Source: an uncultured Clostridia bacterium (lineage in GTDB: Bacteria > Bacillota > Clostridia > Christensenellales > UBA1242). From it: 7,157 nucleotides of DNA. Shown here piece by piece: positions 1-5,981 of this stretch. The notes under the pieces were generated by a model. The model ran no database searches. It worked only from the letters and a program-made list of their open reading frames with translations, and was not told where the DNA came from. The stretch is taken from NCBI GenBank assembly GCA_947366645.1, contig CANBAX010000045.1:1-7157 (forward strand). The letters are read 5' to 3'. A program made the translations under genes and the position numbers. Positions within the stretch are counted from its first letter, which is position 1; every line of letters starts with the position of its first letter.

Positions 1-331
1 CCCAAACCCTACCCTTATACTTTTTCGCTGCTTTTATTGCACTAGCACACGTGCCAGAAAGTTTTGAAGATAGTAAAATTGCTATAACTTCATTTCCCTC
101 TGCTGTAAGACTTTCAAATGCCTCATCAAATCTATACTCATTGATTTGGCTTGTTTGAGGAAGCTCGTCACTTTCAATAAGTTTTTCAAAAAATTGGCGA
201 TGTCCTAGATTTTCACCATCTAAATACTCTTCCTCTCCAAAACGCACCTCAAGGGGCAACATTGTTATTCCTAATTCTTTTGCCTCATTTAACTCTATAT
301 CTGATGCAGAATCAACTAAAATTTTTATCAT
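1..331 (-). CDS. DegV family fatty-acid-binding protein, C-terminal part missing (window edge)
   Basis: The N-terminal 110 codons are present and the gene runs off the left edge; DegV proteins are usually about 280 residues. Seen in the sequence: an opening MIKILVDSASDI, a P-L-E-V-R-F strand with YLDG at 36-39, the PQTSQ motif at 58-62 and SSKLSGTCASA at 88-98, the standard DegV landmarks. In this family (which includes FakB) the protein binds a fatty acid, and FakB presents it to the kinase FakA for phosphorylation; whether this copy works with a kinase cannot be seen here. The start ATG (331-329) lies one base after the TAA stop of the MarR gene, so the two are almost certainly co-transcribed and translationally coupled. 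An AGGTGA element 5 nt before the ATG, inside the MarR coding end, can serve as ribosome binding site. Family assignment is confident; the exact ligand is unknown. Confidence 0.93.
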   Translation of the reverse strand, partial: MIKILVDSASDIELNEAKELGITMLPLEVRFGEEEYLDGENLGHRQFFEKLIESDELPQTSQINEYRFDEAFESLTAEGNEVIAILLSSKLSGTCASAIKAAKKYKGRVW

Positions 332-332
332 A

Positions 333-779
333 TTATTCACCTATCTCCTTTATTACTTTTTGTAAATTGTTTGACACTATCTCTAATGAGGAATATAATT
401 CCTCTCGTGATTTATCATTTATCCCCTGACTGCCAAAGTCTAAATACCTCTCAATTTTTGAAGCTACTATTTGCCCCGTTTTATGCCCTATTTCCGTCAA
501 TTTAACAGGATTCTTATACTTTCCCTTACCTTCCTGTATCGTGACATAGCCCTGCCCTACAAGCTCCTTTAAAGTTCGAGATACCGCACCTTTATCTTCA
601 TCGCAAAGCATACAAAGTTGTGAAAAGCTTACCCCATTTTCATTTTGATATAAATGATAAATAATTTGTACCGCTTTTCCTTTAAGACCTAATTCGCTCA
701 TTTCAATATTTTTCAGTTTTTGTAAATTTCGATTTATATTTGATATCAAATATGAAAATCTCTCGTATCGCTTATCCAT
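333..779 (-). CDS. MarR family transcriptional regulator
   Basis: This encodes a 148-residue winged-helix repressor of MarR size. Helix 1 at about residues 1-25 probably contributes to the dimer interface. The DNA-binding domain is at about 35-100, with a recognition-helix segment DKGAVSRTLKELVGQGYV at 62-79 and a wing with KGKYKNPVKLTEIG at 85-98; long helices follow at 100-147. The frame stays open for 26 more codons upstream, but I chose the ATG at 779-777 because AAAGGAG lies 4 nt before it and the upstream codons overlap the promoter. A 28-bp imperfect palindrome covers the -35 region, as expected for autoregulation. The gene sits one base before a DegV-family gene, so the ligand could be a fatty acid or other lipid-like molecule; that is inference from context only. 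No specific MarR subfamily is recognised. Confidence 0.9.
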   Translation of the reverse strand: MDKRYERFSYLISNINRNLQKLKNIEMSELGLKGKAVQIIYHLYQNENGVSFSQLCMLCDEDKGAVSRTLKELVGQGYVTIQEGKGKYKNPVKLTEIGHKTGQIVASKIERYLDFGSQGINDKSREELYSSLEIVSNNLQKVIKEIGE

Positions 780-796
780 ACATCTCCTTTGTATAT

Positions 797-826
797 AATA
801 TAACACAAAATTTGTTGTTATGTCAA
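797..826 (-). promoter_or_regulatory. Sigma-A type promoter of the marR-degV operon
   Basis: The -35 is TTGACA (826-821) and the -10 is TATATT (802-797), with an 18-nt spacer. A TGT directly before the -10 makes an extended -10. The predicted start of transcription is near 790, within or just before the ribosome binding site, so the leader is very short. Confidence 0.75.
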
Positions 827-834
827 CAATTTTT
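807..834 (-). promoter_or_regulatory. Candidate MarR operator (28-bp imperfect palindrome over the -35)
   Basis: On the minus strand the arms AAAAATTGTTG (834-824) and CAACAAATTTT (817-807) are inverted repeats with one mismatch, separated by 6 nt. The core TTGTTG-N6-CAACAA is perfect and covers the TTGACA box. Dimeric MarR proteins typically bind palindromes of this size in their own promoter, so a repressor bound here would block RNA polymerase. That this MarR protein binds it is inference. Confidence 0.6.
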
Positions 835-844
835 AAACAATTTA

Positions 845-871
845 AAAAGCAACTCAAGTTGAGTTGCTTTT
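845..871 (-). terminator. Rho-independent terminator, possibly bidirectional
   Basis: AAAAGCAACTCAA and TTGAGTTGCTTTT are perfect 13-nt inverted repeats around a single base; the realistic hairpin is GCAACTC, a 5-nt loop, then GAGTTGC. A T-run follows on the minus strand, so it can end transcription of the 893-2017 gene just before the marR promoter. There is also a T-run on the plus strand, but no plus-strand gene needs it. Confidence 0.82.
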
Positions 872-892
872 ATATATTTATGTGAAATTTTA

Positions 893-2017
893 TTAGTCTG
901 CTGGCTCGTCTTTCTTTGCTCTTACTTTTTCAAGTTCTGCCTTAGTACGCTCAATACTTGCTTTAAGTTCTGCATTTTGAGCAGTAAGAATATCGTACAT
1001 CTTTTCAAGAAGTGGATATCTTTCTTCGTTTTTATTCATAACTTCTTGGCAATGCTCTACTGAAAGTTTAAGTCCATCAAGAAGGTCAAGGTCTTCAGCA
1101 AGTTTCTTTGCTTTTTCTTCGTCAATATCTGCATAGTTATTTACGCCGTAAAGTACAACCTTTTGCTTAGCAACAAGAGCCTCTTTTCTACGGAGTTTTT
1201 TCTCGTCATTTTCAAGAGTTTTCTTAACACGTCTAAGTGGCATGAATTCTTTCTTACATGCACGAAGTTCTTTTTCGTTTGCTTTAAGATTCTCTTCTTC
1301 CTCATTAAGTCTTGCGATATAATCTTCCTCAGAAAGAAGTACCTCTTCTACTGGCTTAACTTCTGCTGGCTTGTTTGCCATTTGAGCTTTGAGTGCATTA
1401 AACTCTGCCATAAGTGCTGCGTTTCTTGCATTAGCCTCTTCAAGTGCTTTCTTAGTTTCATCAAGTTCAGAATTTTCTTCTTCAACAGGCTGAGCTACTT
1501 CTTCAATAGCTTCTTCGCTGACCTGTTCAACTTCTTCTACTTCTTCAACTTCCTCTTCGTCATCTTCCTCAGAATCTTCTTCCTCGGCTATTCTTGCAAG
1601 GCGTTCCATAAGTTCACGTCTACGCTGAGCGATGTATGCATCTCTATCATCTTCGCTCTCTTCTAATGTTTCTATTTCAGTTTCTTCGATTTCCTCTTCT
1701 TCAACAGGCTCTTCTACTGGTTCTTGTGTTGCGGCTTCCTCCTCTTCTGGATTATATGCCTCAACTACTGCACCGCTGTAAACAATGCTAGCAACTTCTG
1801 GTATCTTTTTAACTTCTTCTGCTGTTTCTGGAGAAAGTTTTGAAATCTCTTCCTTAAGTTTATTTTCCTCTCTCTCCTTCTTTGCTTTTAATGCTTCTTT
1901 ATCCTTTTTAGGATTAATTATTGACAATAATAAATCTCCCATAAAGAATATTAAGAATCCACCAGCAATGATAATTCCAAGAACGATGACGATGTTTAAA
2001 ATAACTGTTCCACTCAT
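893..2017 (-). CDS. Membrane-anchored acidic coiled-coil protein of unknown function
   Basis: I do not recognise the family. The 374-residue protein starts with one hydrophobic segment (about residues 5-34), followed at once by lysines (PKKDKEALKAKK), so the N-terminus is predicted outside and the rest in the cytoplasm. Residues 38-62 are charged and helical. Residues 90-187 are extremely rich in Glu and Asp with Val/Pro-Glu repeats, probably disordered. Residues 187-214, 227-290 and 335-370 look like coiled coils with Glu/Lys/Arg/Leu heptads. I start at ATG 2017-2015, 9 nt after AAAGGAA; a GTG three codons upstream falls inside that binding site. The stop is a double TAA TAA, followed by a strong terminator. 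No promoter is visible between it and tmRNA 87 nt upstream, so it may depend on read-through. The shape suggests a scaffold or tether at the membrane (division, envelope or secretion), but nothing in the sequence decides this. Confidence 0.85.
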   Translation of the reverse strand: MSGTVILNIVIVLGIIIAGGFLIFFMGDLLLSIINPKKDKEALKAKKEREENKLKEEISKLSPETAEEVKKIPEVASIVYSGAVVEAYNPEEEEAATQEPVEEPVEEEEIEETEIETLEESEDDRDAYIAQRRRELMERLARIAEEEDSEEDDEEEVEEVEEVEQVSEEAIEEVAQPVEEENSELDETKKALEEANARNAALMAEFNALKAQMANKPAEVKPVEEVLLSEEDYIARLNEEEENLKANEKELRACKKEFMPLRRVKKTLENDEKKLRRKEALVAKQKVVLYGVNNYADIDEEKAKKLAEDLDLLDGLKLSVEHCQEVMNKNEERYPLLEKMYDILTAQNAELKASIERTKAELEKVRAKKDEPAD

Positions 2018-2104
2018 AAATTTCACTTCCTTTTGTTTCTTTTTTTTGCTATTAATTTTTTTTCGCTTACCTTTACTTTGACATTCCCTCTTTTTAGTTT
2101 GTCT

Positions 2105-2491
2105 TGGTGGAGACGGCGGGATTTGAACCCGCGTCCAGCCAGTCGTCTTAAGGTTTTCTCCGTGCGCAGTTTGTGTTTCTATCTTATCAATATGCCTTCC
2201 ACAAACAAATGGCTACTGACAAAGCGGTCTTTCTTTTCCATAATATGCCACCGCAAAGCCTATTATGAAATTTTTGCCTAGATGATACCTCCCTCCTTAA
2301 TCGGCAACTTCAAGGTGAGGCAGGTCAAATTTTTGACCGAGTGCCTATTTAGTTTCGCTTACGCTGCAACTGCCATAGGTCTTACATTATTGTTTGCGTT
2401 TATTACGCTTGCACCCTTTTTAAGTGGCTGATGCTCCACTGCACGCTTTCCGCTTAAACCCGCACTAACTGTCGAAACCAATAACGCCCCC
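2105..2491 (-). ncRNA. ssrA: Transfer-messenger RNA (tmRNA), one-piece
   Basis: The RNA is 387 nt and rescues stalled ribosomes by acting first as alanyl-tRNA and then as a short mRNA for a degradation tag. The 5' GGGGGCG (2491-2485) pairs with the 3' CGTCTCC before ACCA, with two G-U pairs, as in other tmRNAs. The 3' part has a T-arm (GCGGG, loop TTCAAAT, CCCGC) and an encoded CCA ending at 2105. A tag frame lies in the middle. The 7-bp inverted repeat at 2323-2338 fits one of the pseudoknot stems. It begins 11 nt after the smpB stop. A weak -10-like GATAAA (2504-2499) overlaps that stop with no good -35, so it is probably processed, by RNase P at the 5' end, from an smpB-ssrA precursor. No clear terminator follows. 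Confidence 0.96.
2359..2397 (-). other. tmRNA proteolysis-tag reading frame
   Basis: The resume codon is probably GCA at 2397-2395. It is followed by AAC AAT AAT GTA AGA CCT ATG GCA GTT GCA GCG and the stop TAA (2361-2359), giving ANNNVRPMAVAA. With the alanine carried by tmRNA itself the added tag would be AANNNVRPMAVAA. The ending A-V-A-A fits the small hydrophobic C-terminus recognised by ClpXP-type proteases, and the start A-N resembles other tags. The frame is set by family knowledge, not by experiment. Confidence 0.85.
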
Positions 2492-2502
2492 ATAAGGGTT
2501 TA

Positions 2503-2946
2503 TCAGTAACTTTTAAGCACACGATTAAGGTCCCTCTTAATAGCCTTCTCTTTAAGGACCTCTCTTTTATCATAAAGTTTCTTTCCTTTCGCCAGTCCTA
2601 TCTCCACTTTGATTAGCCCTTTATTTAAATAGACTTTAGTGGGAACTATTGAAAACCCTTTCTCTCGCGTCTGCCTTCCTAGCTTTAGGATTTCCTCTTT
2701 ATGTAAAAGTAACTTTCTTGTCCTGCGACTTTCATAGTGAGTATTTGAAGATTTCTCATAAGGTGCGATATAACAATTTTTTAATAGTGCTTCATCATTT
2801 TTTATGACTACGTATGCGTCTATTAAACTGATACTTCCCTTCCTTACTGATTTGACTTCATCACCCTCAAGTACTATGCCAGCCTCAAGAAAGTCTGAAA
2901 CGAAGAACTCATAAAATGCTTTCTTATTATTAGTTAATATCTTCAT
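2503..2946 (-). CDS. smpB: SsrA-binding protein SmpB
   Basis: SmpB binds the tRNA-like part of tmRNA and brings it to stalled ribosomes, acting with alanyl-tRNA synthetase and EF-Tu in trans-translation. The 147-residue protein has the normal length and all landmarks: NKKAFYEFFV at 7-16, EAGIVLEGDEVKSVRKGS at 21-38, DAYV at 43-46, RRTRKLLLHKEEI at 74-86, KGFSIVPTKVY at 96-106, and LAKGKKLYDKRE at 118-129. A basic C-terminal tail (KEKAIKRDLNRVLKSY) normally enters the mRNA channel. The start ATG (2946-2944) has AGGAG 5 nt upstream. A consensus promoter ends directly against this AGGAG, so the predicted transcript would lack it. The gene is followed after 11 nt by tmRNA, its partner, and preceded by rnr. 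The stop is TGA. Confidence 0.97.
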   Translation of the reverse strand: MKILTNNKKAFYEFFVSDFLEAGIVLEGDEVKSVRKGSISLIDAYVVIKNDEALLKNCYIAPYEKSSNTHYESRRTRKLLLHKEEILKLGRQTREKGFSIVPTKVYLNKGLIKVEIGLAKGKKLYDKREVLKEKAIKRDLNRVLKSY

Positions 2947-2956
2947 CTCGTCTCCT

Positions 2957-2985
2957 ATTATACCACCTTATTTTCACTTTTTCAA
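2957..2985 (-). promoter_or_regulatory. Consensus sigma-A promoter for smpB-ssrA
   Basis: The -35 is TTGAAA (2985-2980), the spacer is exactly 17 nt and the -10 is a perfect TATAAT (2962-2957). The predicted start point is at about 2951-2949, only 3-5 nt before the smpB ATG. It also sits within or after the AGGAG ribosome binding site (2956-2952), so transcripts from it would be nearly leaderless. It may mainly supply tmRNA. Confidence 0.8.
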
Positions 2986-3015
2986 TACCCTATTTGAAAA
3001 AAATATGATTTTTAT

Positions 3016-3038
3016 ATGAAAAATTACACTTTTTTCAT
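3016..3038 (-). terminator. Weak AT-only hairpin in the rnr-smpB gap, doubtful terminator
   Basis: ATGAAAAA and TTTTTCAT form an 8-bp inverted repeat with a 7-nt loop, 17 nt after the rnr TAG. It has a single G-C pair and the T-run is not directly adjacent. It could attenuate read-through from rnr into smpB or simply reflect AT-richness. Confidence 0.25.
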
Positions 3039-3054
3039 TAAAAAACATACTTTT

Positions 3055-5145
3055 CTAGTTATTTTTATATGCAAAATCTACTTTTCTAGTGAAAATATTA
3101 GCGTTTGCAAGTACGACTTTTATTTTATCTCCTATCGAGAATGTATAGTTTTGTCCTTTAAGTTTTAACTGCTTTTCCATGAACAAATAGCTATCCTGTG
3201 GCAAATCTTCAATTCGAAGTAAGCCTTCCACCGTGTTTGGAAGTTCTATAAATAATCCATAACTTACAACAGAGGAAATCACCCCTTCAAAGGTTTCACC
3301 TATTCTATCCTTCATTAGATATGCTTTCCATAGGTCATCTACTTCTCGCTCCGCCTTTTCAGCATTACGCTCTGTTTCACTTGAAGCAAGTGCACTATCA
3401 CTGGTAAACTCTTTAAGTTCTTCTATTCTTGTCTTCTTTAGCGCTTTCTTTTTAAGCCACTCTTTTATTATTCTATGAATTGTAAGGTCTGGATATCTCC
3501 TTATCGGCGAGGTAAAATGGCAATAATATTCAAGTGCAAGACCAAAGTGACCTAAGTTCTGATTTGTATATTTCGCTTTTTGCATACTGCGAAGTAATAC
3601 TTTATTGACAATAGACTGATAATCTTCCCCCTCTACAAGAGCAAGTAATTTTTGATAGTAATCAGGTGTGATATCTTCAGGAATCTGTGGCACTTTTATT
3701 CCAAGCCCTTTCATGAAATCACATACTGAGGCAAGTTTCTCCTTTTTAGGACTTTCGTGAACTCGATAAACAAATGGCACACCTTTTAAATTAAATGCTT
3801 TTGCTACAGTTTCATTTGCAAGTACCATAAAGTCTTCAATAAGCCTATGCGCGCTGTTTCGTTCCCTCTTTTCTACACCTATCGCTTTGCCCTCTTCATC
3901 AAAGATAAATTGCGACTCTGGAATCTCAAAATCAAGATATCCTAATTTTTCTTTTTTCTTTTCAAGAATTTCTGACAACTCATACATAAGCATCAAGCTT
4001 TTCTTTACCCTTGAAGCCTTATTCGTTTCACCTTCCTTAACACCAAATGCTTCAGTATAAGTAAGTCTTGCCTTGCTTTTTATTACACTTTCAAAAATGT
4101 TATAAGAAATTACATTACCCTTTTTATCAACCTTCATTACACAAGAAAGAGTAAGCCTTTCCACACCCTCTTGGAGAGAGCAAATTCCGTTGGACAGTAC
4201 CTCTGGAAGCATAGGAAGCACTGACGTTGGGAAATAAACGCTTGTGCCTCTTCTCATTGCCTCCTCATCTATTGCTGAGCCTATAGGAACATAAGCACCT
4301 ACGTCTGCGATATGCACACCAAGTTCATACCCCTCTTTAATCTTTTTTATTGATACGGCATCATCAAAATCTTTTGCGTCCTCACCATCAATAGTAAAGA
4401 TTTCCTCTTTTGTTAAATCTACCCTTCCTTTTTTTTGATTAGGTTTCACTTTAAGAGAAATCTTATTGCACGCCTTCATGACTTCGTCTGGAAATGTTTC
4501 ATAAAATTGGTGCTCACGAATGATACCAAGTTCCATTGCTTTGACATCGTCTTGGCGACCTAAAACCTCTTTTACCTCGCCACTTATCTTGCCGCTTTGT
4601 CCCCGTCTTACAGTTATGACAACCCTGTCATCTCCATTAAAGCGGAGATTACCCTTAATGAGACGGATATTAAATGGAATGTGATTATTATCTGGCTCTA
4701 AAAAATAATTAGAATTTCTTTTAACAACCACCCCTACAAGTTCTTTTACCGGTTGATAAATGGATACAACCTCGCCATCAACACCCTCTTCGCTTGAAGA
4801 TGAGATTTTAATAATAACTCTATCACCATCGATAGCATCTTTTGTCATATTCCCTGGAATAAAAACATCTTGTTCGCCTTTTACAGCGCCAAGCTGGACA
4901 AACCCAAATCCTTTTGCATTACCTAAAAAAAGTCCTTTTGCATAGCCATGAGAAGGAATTGCAATAAACTTCCCTTTTCTCATTTCAAACACATCGCCGT
5001 TTACTTGAAGTTTTTTAAATTCTTGCTTAATTTTTCCAATTTCGACATTAAGTGCTTTTGACATATAGCAAAAAAGATTGTCTAGCCCGTAACAAGCTAA
5101 ACTATCTTTCATCGTTAAATTATATATCTTTTCTCTTAATGTCAT
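3055..5145 (-). CDS. rnr: Ribonuclease R
   Basis: This is a processive 3'-to-5' exoribonuclease of the RNB family that degrades structured RNA and, with tmRNA-SmpB, the faulty mRNAs on stalled ribosomes. Domains of the 696-residue protein in order: N-terminal helix-turn-helix at about 1-64; cold-shock domain 1 at about 66-113 (AKGFGFVQ at 77-84, DVFIP at 93-97); cold-shock domain 2 at about 134-195; RNB catalytic domain at about 240-562; S1 domain at about 616-690 (SYGLFIELPNTVEGLL). The metal-binding motif TIDGEDAKDFDDAVS begins at 251, with Asp253, Asp259, Asp261 and Asp262 matching the catalytic aspartates. HRLIEDFMVLANE (433-445) and CHFTSPIRRYPDL (542-554) are also diagnostic. It is shorter than the E. 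coli enzyme (about 813) and lacks the lysine-rich tail after S1. It starts 2 nt after the secG stop, with a weak GGAAGAAG binding site, so it is coupled to secG. Confidence 0.97.
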   Translation of the reverse strand: MTLREKIYNLTMKDSLACYGLDNLFCYMSKALNVEIGKIKQEFKKLQVNGDVFEMRKGKFIAIPSHGYAKGLFLGNAKGFGFVQLGAVKGEQDVFIPGNMTKDAIDGDRVIIKISSSSEEGVDGEVVSIYQPVKELVGVVVKRNSNYFLEPDNNHIPFNIRLIKGNLRFNGDDRVVITVRRGQSGKISGEVKEVLGRQDDVKAMELGIIREHQFYETFPDEVMKACNKISLKVKPNQKKGRVDLTKEEIFTIDGEDAKDFDDAVSIKKIKEGYELGVHIADVGAYVPIGSAIDEEAMRRGTSVYFPTSVLPMLPEVLSNGICSLQEGVERLTLSCVMKVDKKGNVISYNIFESVIKSKARLTYTEAFGVKEGETNKASRVKKSLMLMYELSEILEKKKEKLGYLDFEIPESQFIFDEEGKAIGVEKRERNSAHRLIEDFMVLANETVAKAFNLKGVPFVYRVHESPKKEKLASVCDFMKGLGIKVPQIPEDITPDYYQKLLALVEGEDYQSIVNKVLLRSMQKAKYTNQNLGHFGLALEYYCHFTSPIRRYPDLTIHRIIKEWLKKKALKKTRIEELKEFTSDSALASSETERNAEKAEREVDDLWKAYLMKDRIGETFEGVISSVVSYGLFIELPNTVEGLLRIEDLPQDSYLFMEKQLKLKGQNYTFSIGDKIKVVLANANIFTRKVDFAYKNN

Positions 5146-5147
5146 AT

Positions 5148-5459
5148 TTAACTTCTTCCACTAAAGAACAAGGTCACAAAGTAAAGAATCGCACAAACGA
5201 GCAATATACTTGCCATAACTATAGTAATTATTTTAAGCTTACCATCTCTTGAAGAGCCTTTATTCTGCGAATAATAACTCTCTTGAGAGCCTGAAATAAC
5301 GTCCATGCCTTCGCTGGAGTCATTTGACTGCATAAGCACTGTCACAATGATTACTATTGCACATACGATTACTAGGAAAAATAAAATATATCTAATAATT
5401 GGTAGTACATTAGTCGCAAAATCGCTTGCCGCCTCTAATAGTGTTGAAATAAAATTCAT
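5148..5459 (-). CDS. secG: Preprotein translocase subunit SecG
   Basis: This is a small subunit of the SecYEG protein-export channel in the cytoplasmic membrane. The 103-residue protein has two membrane segments (about 22-43 and 75-99). The first ends in the typical V-L-M-Q (41-44), and a Gly/Ser-rich cytoplasmic loop (DVISGSQESYYSQNKGSSRDGKLK) leads into the second helix; the loop's final R-D-G-K-L matches the R-x-D-x-x-L region of SecG. The usual GGL repeat is replaced by EGMDVISGS, and the N-terminus is about 18 residues longer than in many SecG proteins. The ATG has AAGGAG 6 nt upstream. It lies 15 nt after an 85-residue membrane protein gene and 2 nt before rnr, the usual Firmicutes position. 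Confidence 0.92.
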   Translation of the reverse strand: MNFISTLLEAASDFATNVLPIIRYILFFLVIVCAIVIIVTVLMQSNDSSEGMDVISGSQESYYSQNKGSSRDGKLKIITIVMASILLVCAILYFVTLFFSGRS

Positions 5460-5474
5460 TGTCTTCTCCTTATT

Positions 5475-5732
5475 TTAATATGTTGGTGCTGAATATGTTA
5501 GACTAAGCCATACGATAAGCAAAATTAAAACTATCAAAAGTATGAGTTGTCCCCACTTGATTTTTAGTTTCGGCTCTTTTAATTTTGTTGCTGCTACTAT
5601 AATGTTTGATAGAAGAAACAATGCAATGACTGAAAACATTACTATCAGTATGGTTATACCTGCTCCACCCAAATTAGTTGCCATCCAACTGTTTACATCT
5701 TCAAAAAATCCGTTTAGTAGACTTTTAAACAT
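5475..5732 (-). CDS. Small two-helix membrane protein, first gene of the secG operon
   Basis: I do not recognise the family. The 85-residue protein has an amphipathic start (MFKSLLNGFFEDVNSWM) and two hydrophobic segments at about 25-49 and 62-80. A lysine-rich loop (TKLKEPKLKIKW, 49-60) joins them. By the positive-inside rule the loop is cytoplasmic and both ends are outside, the same topology as SecG. I start at the ATG 5732-5730, 5 nt after GGAGG; an ATG four codons upstream overlaps this binding site. It has its own consensus promoter and lies 15 nt before secG, so a role at the translocon or membrane is possible, but this is context only. It could also be an unrelated small membrane protein. 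The expression signals make it a convincing gene. Confidence 0.8.
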   Translation of the reverse strand: MFKSLLNGFFEDVNSWMATNLGGAGITILIVMFSVIALFLLSNIIVAATKLKEPKLKIKWGQLILLIVLILLIVWLSLTYSAPTY

Positions 5733-5753
5733 ATTCTCCTCCATTTATACCCT

Positions 5754-5782
5754 ATTATATCATAAAAATTGCCTGATTTCAA
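5754..5782 (-). promoter_or_regulatory. Consensus promoter of the secG-rnr operon
   Basis: TTGAAA (5782-5777), a 17-nt spacer, and TATAAT (5759-5754) preceded by TGA, which gives an extended -10. The predicted start near 5748-5746 leaves a short leader of about 14-16 nt containing GGAGGAG before the ATG. Confidence 0.85.
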
Positions 5783-5928
5783 GATATTTGATAAAAACGA
5801 AGTAAAACTATGGAAATTATATAAAATTAACATTAATATGTCAAATATTTAAAAGCTCTTTTATAAACTATATCAAATTTTAATGCAAAAATTGTTGAAT
5901 TTTCTATTGAATAAAAGAATATTTTTAA
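5783..5928. other. AT-rich spacer between divergent promoters
   Basis: The gene-free stretch 5733-6045 holds two back-to-back promoters and this spacer. The spacer contains scattered ATATTTGA/TCAAATAT inverted copies (5784-5791 and 5841-5848) and runs of A and T. I see no gene, no RNA fold of a known riboswitch class and no convincing operator. Confidence 0.5.
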
Positions 5929-5957
5929 TTGACATTTATATTCAAAATCAATATAAT
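5929..5957 (+). promoter_or_regulatory. Perfect consensus promoter of the tRNA-Thr gene
   Basis: TTGACA (5929-5934), a 17-nt spacer and TATAAT (5952-5957). Such full-consensus promoters are typical of stable RNA genes. The predicted start is near 5963-5965, which leaves a leader of about 80 nt before the mature tRNA. Confidence 0.88.
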
Positions 5958-5964
5958 ATACTAT

Positions 5965-5981
5965 GCGAAAAACATTTTCGC
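5965..5981 (+). other. Hairpin at the 5' end of the tRNA precursor
   Basis: GCGAAAA, loop ACA and TTTTCGC form a 7-bp perfect stem at or within 1-2 nt of the predicted transcript start. A 5' stem of this kind could protect the precursor from 5' nucleases. The T-run lies in the stem and not after it, so it is not a standard terminator. Confidence 0.45.

Noticed and set aside
777..857. N-terminal extension of the MarR protein by 26 residues
   Set aside because: The extension would be read from the promoter and operator, and the internal ATG at 779 has an ideal ribosome binding site.
1163..1666. Long plus-strand open frame opposite the acidic protein gene, rich in Phe, Cys and Ser
   Set aside because: Its make-up is the mirror image of the Glu/Lys-rich codons on the other strand, and it has no ribosome binding site. 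It is a shadow of the real gene.
2033..2281. Plus-strand open frame containing WWRRRDLNPRPASRL
   Set aside because: It reads the antisense of the tmRNA 3' end; this peptide is a well-known false product of antisense tRNA or tmRNA genes.
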